Shown: positions 1 to 14,000 of the stretch, piece after piece
Layout of the letters: every line of letters begins with the position of its first letter
Position numbering within the stretch: position 1 is the first letter of the stretch
Source: Branchiostoma floridae
Taxonomy: Eukaryota; Chordata; Leptocardii; Amphioxiformes; Branchiostomatidae
Length of the DNA stretch: 64,000 nt
NCBI RefSeq assembly: GCF_000003815.2
Contig: NC_049989.1
Span: forward strand, 6,407,836 to 6,471,835
Reading direction: 5' to 3'
Program-made: the position numbers and the translations under genes
Notes under the pieces: generated by a model
What the model was told of the DNA's origin: nothing
Seen by the model: only the letters and a program-made list of their open reading frames with translations
Databases searched by the model: none

Positions 1-280
1 CATATCTGCACTGGTGCAGGTAACATTGAAAATTACCTGCACCAGACAAATTTTACCTGCACCACTCTGAATTTAGGAAGTATGAATCATACTAAAATTG
101 TTCAGGAACCATTACTATTTTTTCTTTTATACTTTATAGGTGCTAACAGTCAATGCAGCTAATAACAATCCATATACACCTACATCATAGGACATTTATG
201 TATAAAACCCAGTGCTTGGACCAGCGCAGGTAGACACCAAAAATACCTGCACAGCTCCAATTTTACCTGCACTAACATGC
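1..280. repeat. Two diverged copies of a TACCTGCACC repeat
   Basis: Bases 6-65 and 215-280 share the order GCAGGTA, about 20 bases, TACCTGCAC, about 13 bases, TTTTACCTGCAC. The motif also occurs inverted in the first copy, so it is partly palindromic. The family is not recognised; it may continue left of the window. Confidence 0.45.
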
Positions 281-2257
281 ATATGTGGTATTTCAAGCCC
301 TGAATGTACACACGACTGTCTACTATCGGAATCGACACCGGAGGCACACACGACAGAGCTAAATGTCAAAAACCATGTTTTCTTTTGTCCCTTACAACGG
401 CCAGTCTTAATCCATGTATACTCAATCGTTTGTATCATGTTATGACTTTTAGAATATGTATAAGTTTTACCATCCTCCTGTGTCCAAGATATGAATATGT
501 TCTTGAAGGAAAGCGTCGAAATCCGCCAGGCTATACGGGGAGGTACCCAAAGGTCGACCAGAGTACTAGATAAGATTCGTTGTTGAGAAATAAGTTTGTA
601 CGTATAAAAGTTGGTATTGAACTACTATTGATAAAGCTTTAATTAAAGACAATAAAAGGGCGGACATTATCACATTCTTTGTCATCCTTTCGAGTATAGC
701 TATAACAAATGAAACCGATCTTTTGTTTGACAACTATCGATACATAATGAGACTCGAAACATTTCGTAATCAGGCCCTTCAGGACATTCGGTCTCTTAAT
801 TGCATCATTCTTCAATCTGATCTGGTATAGAGATAAGAAGGTCATACTCCGGTGAAATGTTCAAATGGATTGGATTTCGTAGTCAGATGAATTTTGCATT
901 CCTCCTCAAAACGAAATAAACGATGCCCTTCGTCTTAACTTGGCACCTATAAGATAATCATAAAGACAACAAATTTTAGTTGGCATTACACTAGAATATG
1001 CCAATAGAATTCTAGAAGAAAATTGTGCCTTCCGCACTTCACACGGATTAATTAAGGTCATCTTACATTTCCACACGGACTGTTTGCGCTGTGTCTAAGA
1101 GCGGACAGATCTTTTCCAGTGCACAAACATGTCAATGATAAGTATTAGCAATGGTTCAGAGAAAGATAATCAAATCATATAATGCTTCACTTGCTTCGTG
1201 TACTTCTTGCCCTTTGATCGAGTGCATTGGTGAAGAAAATAAAAGTTTTCAATGGTAATTATGCACACCCAATTTCGCGTCTGAGCCCTTAATCTGGTGA
1301 GGCAAGATGTCACCTGGGCTATCCTTCAAACAAAAGTAATCTAATCATATTCTCAAGGTAACCAATATTCTATAACCATGACCATACTTTACTTATGAAG
1401 TTTTACTTCGGTATGGTGAGATAGACAAGCAAAACTTGAAAGAATGGAGTTAACGTCACATCATGTCAATTACTTCTATGGTATTTTGGTACTTAGTTTT
1501 CAACGATGTTATCTATTTCCCATTGTGCATTATCAGTAGCATTTAAAATATTAATGATCCTTCATAAGACTAAGCTGGATTAGACTCGAGAAAATCTTAC
1601 TTTGTTCAAGGAATACAAAGGAACAAAACAGCTTTTAAAACACTTCCCCTGCATTGAGACAAAACAAAGGCATCGGCCTGGAGTGGATAGGGTGTAGATA
1701 GAGAATGAATACTGAATGAGGTTTATCAAGATAAGAGTGTTTCATGATGACCAAGCAAATATTGATGTAGGACGGGACACGAGGCCGTTGTCATCGTTGC
1801 TGTGTTTCTCAACTGTTTTCCGACCTTGTATAAAATTATCACTGCGATATATCAAGCCTTCAAATGACAGCATATCGTTGGCATATTTGTCATGCCCGCC
1901 ACAGGGAGCCTGCAATTTGTGTCATTGCTTGTCCATTATGTTTGTCGTCACGGATGATTAAGGGTAGGTGTCGTGGGTCGGCCTCTTTTCCTGATCATCT
2001 CCAACTTTGTGTTTTGTGTTATGATTGCCTCGGAAAATGTTTTTGACACTTCAGTGACACGTAAAGAAATCATTGATAAAATCATATGACGATCGATTTG
2101 CCCAATTTTTGTGTTATGTCGTTACGATTTTTTCACATGTTGCTACATATTTGTTTTTGATAACTGCTTATTTGGACCACTGATAGCCATCAATTTCTAT
2201 TGTCTTAGGATTACCTCGCCGGTCCATAATGTAGCTCCAACATGTCGCTAATTAAGC
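281..2257. other. Non-coding, no feature recognised
   Basis: AT-rich sequence with frequent stops in all frames. No RNA gene, long repeat or plausible exon was seen. Confidence 0.5.
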
Positions 2258-2503
2258 AAATGGCGCCTGGCTACGATCCGTGGAAACAAAAGACGACTTG
2301 AAGTATGGTCCCCGGAGGAGGGGGTTGACCTGTGATCGCCGCCGCTCCAGGCAGAAGAGGACTGTCTTACAAATGTAGATCGGTACCAGACGGACTCAGC
2401 GCTAGCTGTGACAGGAGCGGAGCTTTCTTCGCTCGCCGCAAAGGTACGGTTGATGTATGTTTCATATGTCTGTATAAATGACTAAAAACGGAAACAAAAA
2501 CAA

Positions 2504-2662
2504 TCTCCAAGCAGATCCTACGGTAGCATAAGATAGTTTCAAAAGCTGCAAGAGGAGCGAAGCCGACCTATGAGTGTGTTTGGCAAATGTACACCTCTTG
2601 GCTGACTACACTCCTTGGCCAGTTTAGCACTATCTTATGCCATCGTAGGATCTGCTTGGAGA
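2504..2662. mobile_element. 159-bp inverted-repeat element (MITE-like)
   Basis: Ends are near-perfect inverted repeats of about 34 bases, starting TCTCCAAGCAGATCCTACGG on each strand. No open frame. The first 12 bases, TCTCCAAGCAGA, are the same as the arm start of the foldback elements at 28-64 kb. No clear target duplication is visible. Confidence 0.75.
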
Positions 2663-3208
2663 TTTATTCACAACATTGGTTCTTAGCATTTACAATCGTG
2701 TGTTTCAATGTTACCAAGTCTATATGTCTTTTTGATCTTTCGTAAAATAGCGTCACCAGAACATTCCCTGCACGTAATAACAGACGTTAGACATATAGAA
2801 AATTGTAGATTTTTTTGCAATAGGTTATATCTATATGTGGTATATTTTTACCGTTAAAGGTTTTGTTATCTCTTCTGAGTGAAAAACGGCCCGACCTATT
2901 TAAGTATATTCAACCTTAATGGTAACTTAAGCAGTTAGCCCGCCTAACTGAATATCCTGTCTGTAAAGAGTGTAACTCTAACCAGTGATGATAACTCTGA
3001 AAAATGAAATCCCTGACGAACATATATAGACTGTAGATTAAGAAAGTTCCTTAGAACGTATACATGATACACTGTGTTTCCTCTTCCTTACCAGGGTATA
3101 TCTATGGACATAATGAGGATGGTACATCGGGTTGGCGTGACGTGATTCACTAAACTCTATAGAGACGACAGAAGACGAGGGTGTGCGAGTCAGAAGAAGA
3201 ACCAAAAC

Positions 3209-3337
3209 ATGCCGAAGTCTTGTCCGGTTATCCCTATCCCCCTAATGTCCCCAATGAGGAAAGTCAGTCCAGGACGCCACATCAGCGACCGGATTGCGAG
3301 GTTTGGATATGGCGAAGCGCGCAGGCGTCCAGACTGA
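3209..3337 (+). CDS. Candidate 42-residue small ORF in a possible two-exon transcript
   Basis: ATG at 3209, TGA at 3335-3337; the peptide starts MPKSCPVIPIPLMSPMRKVS and is basic (ends GEARRRPD). A pyrimidine-rich acceptor (CCTTACCAG, ending 3094) lies upstream, and a donor-like AAAG/GTACGG sits at 2443/2444 at the end of a GC-richer stretch, which would be a leader exon. An AATAAA lies near 4256. Nothing else supports translation. A second, longer frame overlaps it (3181-3429) without an ATG start. Confidence 0.2.
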   Translation: MPKSCPVIPIPLMSPMRKVSPGRHISDRIARFGYGEARRRPD

Positions 3338-3430
3338 GAACAAACTATGGACACCTGTTACAGACATTCTGCAGACGGCATGTGAAAACAGTCTTCGTAC
3401 AGGCTCCGGTATTGCCTATGCCAATGTGAG

Positions 3431-5590
3431 ATGAGATAGTTGATCATGGCTCTGTTTGAATAGTGATGACTGAATCAGCATAATGATAAGGTCTAAACCT
3501 CTAGCTAAGTGTTACGCCTAATAGCAATGTTTACCAAAATGTAAATCATGGTGGCAATTTCCTCGCAGGCGACGGCCTTACCAAAATCAGTAAATACAAG
3601 GCGAGAAAAAACATGGTTATGGAAATTGTGGGGGTCATTTATTGTCCTCCCAATGCCATGAAATGTATGAAGACATTGTCAAAGTAGGTGCCCATTTAAT
3701 TCACTGATCACTGCTTTGTTTTACGAAAGTCGGCTTATTAGCTTTAACGATGATCACCATTTGTTTGTCGTTGAACCCTCCTGAATGGTGTCATTAGAAT
3801 ACGGTGAATTATAGAATTTGTCATTTTACTAGTGCATTATTACTTAAGTTGCTAATAACGCCTGATATGTGTTTCGTATTTAGTTGTATATCAATAAGTA
3901 ATGAATTATTTTGCCCTTATCCACTCCGTCCATATGAGGGTTACTATCATTAGTGTTGAGGTAACATAATGTTTGTTTAGCAAGTACATTGTTTACATTG
4001 TAAGACGAATTTGTCTTGTATATAGATCTAGTTCTGCGATACGGTTAAATGTGGTCATGTCTGTTTTAACACTTAAGGTCTGAAAAGTGAATTTTGTGAC
4101 CTTCTTATTCTGTCCTTTTTATCCTTTTTTTGTGATATCATCTTTGTATAATCTATTTGGTTTCCTTCAATTTAACAGTTATGAATGTGAAATTACCTTC
4201 TTGATAATTGGTTGCAACATTGTATGAATTTAACCATTTTTCATTGGAAACGCGACAATAAACCCTGACGTGTGATGCGTCCGTTTGTTCCCTGGTCTGT
4301 TCCTTCGTTGTACAAACTTTTTACTCGAAGACTACAACAACTGTTTGTTTTAGACAGTCACATACATTTAGAGCTTCCAACTACGGGTATAACCTCATTT
4401 CTTACATAATCACAAGAATTATACTTAAACGATCGAGACCAGTACAAATAACTTTATATGATAATCATTGAATATGTCTCAGTTGAACAAAATATTGCAA
4501 ATGAACATGGAAATAGAAGTTACAGACAGTCAAGGACAGTTTAAAGATTTTGAAGAATATGAATCAAGTTTTTGACAGTTGCTTGGAGCAATTTAGAAAA
4601 ATAAACACGATATATCAAGTACTTGCGGCGATTAAATTGTCAAGGAAAATATTTGTTTTAAGTGGACCAGACACATAATGATAATACTAAATGTACTATC
4701 AAAGCAAAGCGTAAAACGCTATCTGCAAAATCTTGTCGTAATTGTTATCATTATCAACTTTGGAGTCTCATGCGGCATTTCCTGATGAGAGACCATACAC
4801 GACTGTGTCCTCCAAACAAACATCAATCACGTTAAGGCTACTCTCTCACACATACACGTACGCCACACTCTCCGGCCAGTGACCTGGAGTCGCGACATGA
4901 CGAGCCATACGTACAACACACGTACAGCACGTATACATTGTACACACACAATGACATTATTCATCTCCGTCATGCAGTCACTGCTATTTGTTGTGGGAAC
5001 TTGGAGCGCGCGGCACAATAACTTTATGAAATGATATGTAATAATGACTTCTTCATACACTAAAACATAATTTCCACTAGTATTAGCATTGAAGTTGAAA
5101 CTGGGATGTAACATTGATACCAAAATTATACATGACACCCTCCTTAATAACCAATATGATGATGATCAATATTGAACGGAAATGAACGGAAGAACAATAT
5201 CTGTAGAGGAAAACCATCATGCAGTTAGATACAATTCTATCCCTGCCATACACGTTTTGAATGGACTATATGTGTGGGACGTCATCGGTTTCATGAATGA
5301 TGGATGTATCTCAATCATGTTCCTTTCATGGTACAGATAACACTATACATGTATATCCCTATTAAATAAAGTCATTGGCGGTAACTTATTCCCATCAAAA
5401 GCACCTTACAGGGCATACGCCTGGACGGACAGGTCGTTTGCCAGCACCAATTAACCGGCTAATGGGCACAGATAAAAGCTCCCTTTAGTCTCTTTGAACT
5501 GTACCCATAAATCATCGCGGTGTTTCTAGTCTACTGATCAAACAGACAGCGGTCGTGGCCCCATGAACTTTTGCACTGCGTCGTCATGAA
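3431..5590. other. Non-coding, no feature recognised
   Basis: AT-rich; no exon-like or structured segment recognised apart from an AATAAA near 4256. Confidence 0.45.
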
Positions 5591-5631
5591 CTATTGCCCC
5601 GCATTATCTACAGTTAGTTTGATGTCAGGAG

Positions 5632-5775
5632 CAAGGAGCTGGATTCCAAGGCTAGAGATACAAAAGCAGGAGGCCTTGCTACAGCACCAAGGGAAGCCGC
5701 TAGGAGTCCAAAATCGACCTTGATCTGCCCATGACCCTCCCGCATATCCATTGCTTCTTGAGTTACGCTGCGCAA
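5632..5775 (+). repeat. Dispersed repeat, copy 1
   Basis: Matches 22140-22260 on the same strand: shared blocks AAAGCAGGAGG / AAAACAGGAAG, GCACCAAGG / AGTACCAAGG, and CCAAAATCGA. The class is unknown. Confidence 0.45.
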
Positions 5776-5975
5776 AGTATGTGTAATAAAGCACACACCA
5801 AAAACAAGACTCACAAAGGCTGGACTTTGCTCATCCTAACAAACCAGCTTTTCTGTCTCAGTGCACTGAGGGAGAGTCGACGGGGAAAACAGTGCCTGTG
5901 GTTTACAATCTTCGCTTTTCTTGTGTCAGTCTTTCGTTGTGAATTGTCTGTCTTGTTTGTGTTTATTTCATACTG

Positions 5976-7941
5976 ATGTGTCAAGTTGGAAGGAGTGAGT
6001 TGGTGGGAGCTCGGCGGGCAAGAAACCTGTCGTGGGTAGCTTGATACTTTAAAAAAATGAAAAGTCGAAACGCCTTTGTTTCTCCTGTCTAGTCCTCTTA
6101 CTTTTTTTTGAATTTAGTGATACCAAATTAAAAACGGGTACTGACAGCTTAAAGAAAGTTATTTTGGGTTCCTTTGTATTCTTTGCTTCGTAAGGATTGA
6201 TGCATGGGCGCATTGATTCGATGTATCATGGAGAAGGTAGGCGACTACATCATTGTCTGCACAACACAACGCAACCTGTCAAATATATCACCTCACATCA
6301 CATGGAACCCCTCATTATATGTATATAAAGTGAAAAGAAGGTGAGAAGAAATTATCCTCACCTGATTGACCTGCCATAGCCTCCATTTCGCACACTTCAT
6401 TTTTTTTTACCAGCGCTAAACAAACAACAATGGTCGTTATTACCGAGCTTTCTCATAAGCTATCATGTCTGACGGAATCACCTGGATAGAATTAGGGACA
6501 AATTGATTTTTTTAAATCTCAAACTTGTGTAGGTACAGGGAGAGACTATAGGGTGTATATGCCCCCAAGACCAAGAATAACCAGCATTTGAAAATTGCGG
6601 TCTTGTGCCCACTCATTTAAATGTAATTTTCTTAAGAACTTTATATCACATTGACAAATACAATTTGCTAGAAGACTAACGTTAGAAATACGGGAGTAAT
6701 CCAATATCTTTGTCATATACATGTTTAAATTGCATCTGAAGCCTTTAATTGGGCACATCAATGACCATAGTTTTTTTAGTTTTTTATTTATGAGTTTTTT
6801 AAAACCCACTCGTTAACTCGCAGCAGGTGGCGCCAATGTTGTCAAAATATCCCTCAAGTTATCTTTTTAAAGGTTTTTAATTTGGGGGAATGCAGTGTGT
6901 CCTTTGTAGAAAAATGGCTTCAGCTCAGCATCTATCATTATTTTAGTGCGGACCCCAGGGAAAAATCACACTGCTCTGCACTGCCCAAGGTACAGCACAG
7001 TTCACCTATAGGGTTATTTTTGTCATAGATACAAAGGATGATCAGAAATATCAAGACACTGCGACAATCGAAGAGTAACAGGACTCAGGAGAGTCCATAT
7101 GGTTGAATGTGAGGTGAAATAAAAACCAAACACATGCTTATAAATATACGCACAAAGTGATATTACAACAAGATCCAAGAATCATCTTACAAGCGTTGTA
7201 TTGCAGGCCTATAAGAGCATCTTGTTTATACACTATTGGGTGGCAATAGGTCAATGAAAAATAAATTCATTAGTGCCAACTGAAATGTGAGTGGACAGCA
7301 CTAAAATGTGAGGTTGTTGCTTCTTTCCTGTGTGCATTACATTGTCGGTACATTTGTACCTATATACCCGGTACCTCATTTTGTACAAAATGTACATTCT
7401 GGACAATGTAAATATGAAATATGAATGGAAATATTCTTCTTGTTCTCTGTATCCTCATCATTGTACAGTAAGCATATACAACCTAATACATGTACATGTA
7501 TACATTTATAAATATCATGAATGCTAGATTGAACTTTGACATTTCAAAAAATAATCAACACTTTGTAAATTGACTGAAAAAAAGTTTTATGGCACATTTT
7601 CTAACCTTACACTCAAAGGCCCATAACATTTCCACATGGCCATTCGCATACAGGCCAAAATTCACAATATTACTGGTAAGCCTTACATTTTACAGTCATG
7701 TATCATATGTACAAACTTAATATATCTCTACTATTTCTTTAACCTTCTTGATATAATTGATATAAATGCCTAATTACCATATAATAGGATAATTTCTTAT
7801 CTTTGAAGTAGGCAAGTGATGAAGTAACAACAGTATGCTAAATTATGTATATTTGTTTGAGGGATACTGTACGATTGTTCTGGTAACCGATTCAAGATGC
7901 AAACTATTTTTTTTTGCATCTCACAGGACTGGGTTTCTTGT
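5976..7941. other. Non-coding, downstream of CENPJ
   Basis: No exon recognised. The short frames here have no similarity that I can name. Includes the 3' flank of CENPJ. Confidence 0.45.
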
Positions 7942-7947
7942 TTTATT
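7942..7947 (-). other. Candidate CENPJ poly(A) signal AATAAA
   Basis: An AATAAA on the minus strand begins four bases after the CENPJ stop codon. If used, the 3' UTR would be only some tens of bases. A later signal cannot be excluded. Confidence 0.4.
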
Positions 7948-7951
7948 TTCT

Positions 7952-8080
7952 TCACATCCTTTTGTCCACAACGATGTTTCCATCCTTGTCTTTGACACGG
8001 ATCCGCCCATTGCTGTACCTGGTCTCCTGCTTACCATCTGGGTACACAGTTTTCACTGTTCCATCTGGGTACTCTCGTTT
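7952..8080 (-). CDS. CENPJ: CENPJ coding exon 24 (stop codon)
   Basis: Encodes [20 protein letters not shown] and [17 protein letters not shown], then TGA at 7954-7952. Acceptor TTTCAG. Length and ending match the vertebrate C terminus. Confidence 0.95.
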   Translation of the reverse strand, partial: KREYPDGTVKTVYPDGKQETRYSNGRIRVKDKDGNIVVDKRM

Positions 8081-11000
8081 CTGAAAGTACACAAAGGAAA
8101 ATGGTCAAATCATTGTGCAATCGACTCAGCACAATTTTTGATTCAACTACACCATCCTATGTTGTATACAGAAATAAAACAAGGCAAGAGTTGTTCCTTT
8201 TGATAAAATTATGGCTCTTGGTGGTAAATGTGCAAATGTAAATGCATACTTTTTGCCAGATTAGCTGAAGAGGCTCAGTGGGCATCACTCCAACATTACC
8301 TTGAGTACATGGTGTACAGGTAAAGTTCCTTTCAACAAAACAGAGTCCAACACATTTTAAAGTCAGTAAATGAAAGTATGTTTTGAGAAGATTGTACATG
8401 TACCTTGTAGTTGAGAGTGTGTATTTCTCGCTGTCCATTGGCAAACTCAACCACCCTGTCTCCACTTTTGGACACTCTTAGCACAGTGCCATCCTGGAAA
8501 ACCAACATAATTCTATTAAAGGTTCAGTGATCTAAAAGATACATCATAAATCCCCTTCTTGGTTTGAACAAATGAAAATGTCCAGCCTGAATGTGAATTG
8601 ATTTGGACCAAACCATATTACTTACTACTTTCTGATGATCCTTTCACGTTTGAAATGGTTTGTAACATACCTGAAAAATACTTTCTTCATCCCCATTAGG
8701 AAACAGATATTTGATAGTCTGGTCTGGGAAAGTGATTTCTTTGGTGCCATCTGGATAGTGCTTCTCCATTTGACTGTTGGGAAACTGTAGGATCTCCAGA
8801 CCATCAGGGTATGTGGTATGGGTAGTCTGCGCCTCTGCATAGTAGTAGATCTGGAACAAGGTAAACCGTAAAATAAAAACACAATTTACATTCTTGACAC
8901 ACAACTGTCAGTAAATCATACCAGGTACAATTCAAACCAATCACAGGTGTGGTTACATCAGGGTTCAAGCCAGTCTGAAATATTTTTCCGTCCCCTGGAT
9001 TTTGAATTGAGTGCCAGAGGTGTGAGATGTTACACGGAACGTGTGACAATCCTTGGGGGGTCTGGGAAAATTTTGAATCTAGATGGGAATATTTTGCTGG
9101 TAGAGTAGAGTCAGCTTGGTTCAATGACATCTGTGCTCAACGTTCTATGACAAGATTTAATCTGTATCTACTTTGTTTCTGTAGTTTTATAGTTGACCAT
9201 ACAGAAGTCACTGGAATTTTTGATGTGTATAAAGCTTATGTTATAGTATCAGCTTTACTCACCACCCGTTGGTCAGGCATGATCTGTTTAATGTCTCCGT
9301 TGCAGAAAGTGACGATGAGCGTCTGTCCGTCAGCGCTGATCTCCTTCCTTGTCCCATTACTGAAGGTGATGACACGTCTTCCGTCCTTCAGAACATTCTC
9401 AGTCTGTCAGGTAAAGTCAAAAATCTGTGACAGCTGTAACAGACCTTTACTTGTTTGCTCAATACAAAGTAAAGTAACATAAACATAAGGTGTAAGAAGT
9501 ATATGATGAAGTTTGAAACATACATGTACCAAAGTATTGTATACAGCTAGGTTATACATGCACTCGAAAAATAACATATCAACCTGAATTGTCCATAATT
9601 CCTTGACAAAGACTGGAGTCGATCAGTCAATTGGGTATTACTAACTAAGCATTATTTCTTGTGTTAGAAATTGCAGTTGAACTTCATCCTGAACACAAAA
9701 TATTGCAAACTCCCAATACATAAATACACCAAATATGCTGATGTCACCATGACTTTTCTTCTGAAGCACTTACTATGGATTTTATTCAGACACCGTAAAG
9801 ATTAGTGCAGTCATGCAAATATATGGTAACTTCATCTAGCCTTACTAGTTTAAGGAGATACACGTACATAGCCATCCACAGAGAATTAATGAGATCATTA
9901 TGTAAATTACAGGGAAGAGTGACCTTTCCATCTCCATGTTGAAGATGCTCCACTGCATCAGCATCCTCTTCTTCCAAGCTCAAGTCCTCGTCTCCTGCAA
10001 ACTTCACGGCCTTCTTCCGCTGCAGTGGTCTCCTTGGCTTTGGGCCATCGGATGTCTTAACCCCAGAAGGGTGCTCTTCCAGGGCTGCAGCTATGGGAAT
10101 CTTCCTTGGAGTTTCTTCAGGAACGGAGTCAGAATCCCACTCGTCTAGGGGAAAATGACCTGTACGTTTTTCCTTTCGGTCTTTCTGTGATTGGAGCTGA
10201 GATTTGGGTGGAGCGGGCATTTCTGGAGACTTGTCGCTGTCTTCACTGGACTTCGTCTCTTCATCCTTCTCTGGAGAGATTTCCTTTCTCACTTTTTGCT
10301 TGTGGAAGGCCTTGGCTGGGGCGTGGTCTTTCTTCTGTAGTCAAAAGTGTGTATCAGATTACGTTATTGAAATATAGATACAGATAAAAAGTATGTAGGG
10401 TCCAAATGTTTTTTTGTTCTTTTGTTCTGGAGTGTGGAAAGAGCAGCTGACTGCAACAAACCTACAAACCAGGGTTCTAGGCAGCATCTGCCCTTCAGCC
10501 CTTTGACAGAATTTTTCAGTTTGCCCATTTCATCCTGTGTAACTGACAAAAATCGGCATGTAAAGATATTAAACAAATGAAATTTTGCAGGATCCCAGAA
10601 ATTCAGCACAGATTCCATTGAACCAAGCTGAGTCTTACTCTACTCTACCAGCAAAATTTGCCCTTCAAAATGCAGGAAACTGTTTTAGAGGGTCTTACAT
10701 TGTAGATTTCAAAATTTTCATGGACCCCCCTTGGACCACTGCGTGGAAGCCTCTGGCACTCGCACTCAATACTCAACAGGATTTCTGTTCAAAATCCAGG
10801 GACAGACGGAAAAAAATTCAGACTGGCTAGAACACTGCTACAAACTAGCAACAACTGAAGAAATATCAGGTTTTGAACACCTGACCTTAGTGTCTGCTTT
10901 ACTCCAGGCATCTAGCCTCTGTTTCTCCATCATTCTCAACTCTTCCCGGAGCTCCTGGCTTTCATTTTGAGCTGCCTGCAGCTGGTTCTTTAACCGGTTC

Positions 11001-14000
11001 AGACTGCTCTGCCAACGCTGTTCCCTCCTCTGTAGTTCATCTTGTAACTCCTGAACCTAGACGGGATAAAAAGGTGTCTTAACCTTTAGAAAATGGATTA
11101 CCTAAGCTGCATTAGGGCTAAGGGTAAAATGTCACCAAATCTAGAGTACAGTAAGTTGATCCTGCATAATACATACCTGTTGAAGACTGTTAAACCTAAC
11201 AATCCTTGTGTAATCCATATACTTCTTTTTTCTTATGTAACTGATCTGACTTTTAAAAAGCAACGTGCAAGATACACAAATAGAGCTTCAAAGATAAAAT
11301 CTTCAAACAACATATGTATAATATATGTAGTTGGGGTTTCTTTAATTCAAAGTATGTGCAGCCTGTAGTATGTAACATCAATAATATCTCTACAGACATA
11401 CAATGTATTCTACTAGCATACAACACTGAATGACTGAAAGCTGTGGTAAATTTGAAGTGCCAACCTAATGCCAATGCACTCACGATGGCTTCCAATCTAA
11501 TTTTGAGCCAATACAAAGCAAAGCTGTGCTTTTAGGGAAGCTACGGGTGTTGAAGAAAGGCTTAACTGTTACATGTATCTTGTAATGACAAAAAGCAGGT
11601 AACAGGCGTATAACCAACCTGCTAGTACATTGTACTTCTATTTATGGGTACAGACAAATTGGTGTCAGCTTAAATATACAAAATGTAACTGACAATGTGC
11701 AACACTGAATTCAAAATACACACTCACAGTAACAGTTGACCAGCAAAAGACTAAACGCCATGTGGAGGGAAAAATTGGCCTTCATCATTATTTTTCATAC
11801 TCTTTATCGACCTCCAAACAGAGTCATTGCACTATGATGATGCTAAGATTTGGTACTTCTCAGACCTTTAAGAGTTGATGTTGTTTACCTGATACTGCTG
11901 ACAGATGAGCAACATATGTGGATCCTGTTTTGTCTTTTTGATCTTATCATCTTTGTTATCCTCATCATCCATAAAACAATGTTAAGTATTGATACCCTGA
12001 GCCATATACATCAAAATCAAACAGCAGGAGGACCGTACAAAATGTACATCTTCTAAGGTTAACATCAAACATAACATTGACAGCCTTTGTTCTCTTACCC
12101 TCTTAAGCGCATTAGGGTCAATCTGAGGTTGGCAAATTACCACCGCAGTTATAACTTCCCTTCAAAGTAGTCCTGTTCACTGAGGCGGAGTTACATGTAT
12201 AGTCAGTGACCTCGAATAGCCTTGCGTGTTAGCTCCTTACCAAAGCACTTAAAGATTCTGGCATACAGGTACTTTGTACTTTGTACAAATTTTCTTCACA
12301 CGATAGCGCTAACCCTCACCAGTCAGGGACCAAGTCACTTTTGCCTTGGGGAGAGAAGGTAGCAGAAGGATTACCCAGTTGTAGTTGGTAATTGGTTTTG
12401 GCCGTATACCAAGACTTTACTAGTAAATACCCTCTTTACAAACCTGATGAAGCTATTCATAGACATCTCACCATAGGAGCTTCAAATCAAGAGCACGATT
12501 TCATCTCTGATGCAGACTGGGCAACTAATATTAGCAGCTGGAGCAGTGGCAACTATACTACTACTACTCTTTCCGAGCGTCAAGCCAGTAGCGACTTTTG
12601 AGTTGATATAATCTGCATTGAGAGAAGACAGAAACTGCATCAAAAGGATTTGATTCTTCGCCATAAGATGGAATAAGAAATCGGACTACTCCGGTAAAAC
12701 AGGAGACTGAGAACATGGCAAACAACAGTTCTGCTGCAATGCCTGGACCCAGCGAGTTGCATCATGCAGATCCGTTTGAATGCTATGCCTGGCACGTCCT
12801 GCTACAGAACATGTCGTATGATGAAGCTGTCAACGCCTGCTCCTGGTACGAGGAAGCTCCCTTCAGCAAGGTAGTGACTGTCCTTTATATCCTTGTAGGA
12901 GTCACCATTGTAGTCTGCAACATTCTTGTGCTGTGGGGAATCGTGGCTAAGCAAGAACTCCATCAGCCCATGTATTTCTATGTCGCAAACCTTGCCATTA
13001 CGGACTTGTTGGGTGGGGCAATGATTCTGTGGCATGTCCATTACAATGTAGATCACCACATGTACAAGCCGGGACCATACAATGTCTTACAGGTGAGGAG
13101 TGTCACCATGTTCTCCCAGTTTATGTCAGCGTCTGCTCTGAACTTACTGACTATGGACAGGTTTGTGGCAGTTAAGTACCCCATATTGTACTACAACCAG
13201 GTTACTCATGCCAGGCGTAATGCAGGTGTAGCGATTGTGTTTTCTTGGGTTGTACTTGCTCTGGTTGTGTTTCCAACATTGATGGGATGGAACTGTCTGG
13301 AGGAACCATACTTGAGACATGGACACTGCATAGGACTTTTGCCCCTAGGGTACATCATAAGTAATGCATCTCTGATGCTCCTCCTTATTAGCATTTTGCT
13401 GTCCGTGAACATCGTTGTGTATAAGGCAGTAAAACAACGGCAGGCAATAAAACAGAGAAAACAAAGAGAGTTGTTACAACCCAGCATTGCTGAGGATCAA
13501 CAAAGAAAAAGGAAACAAGAACTAAATCAAGCAGCCAACATGGATTCAGACACAAGCAACAACAAACTGGCACCAAGAGCAGAAAAGCAGCAATCTGCAA
13601 TTCAAACCAACAAAGGTTTCCAATCCAGTATCATACAGAAGACACGGGCAGTCATGATCTTTTCCATTGTGGCAGTTGTCTTTTGGCTATTGGGTTTAAT
13701 AGTTATGTCTGTCAAATGGATCCTGCAGAAAACATATCCAGAAAAAGACCTTCACAGGCAAGTTATACATTGGGCAGTTTTGTTCTTCTGTTTGAACTCA
13801 GTGGTCAACCCAATTGCAGGTATTGTCCGACTGACCGATCTAAGGGAAGCTATACGCCAGCAGCTTGGTAGACTCCTGCCTGGTTTCTGTAAATTATGTT
13901 ATTGTATGTTTCAGCAAAAAAGTGCACAAGAAAATCAGCAGTGTGAACAGAATGATACTGATAAGCAAGAGAAACAGATGGTAGAAACTGAAATGCATGC

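Noticed and set aside
9027-9482. Plus-strand frame of 151 codons
   Set aside because: It runs antisense across CENPJ exon 21 and a dispersed repeat. The coding evidence is on the minus strand.
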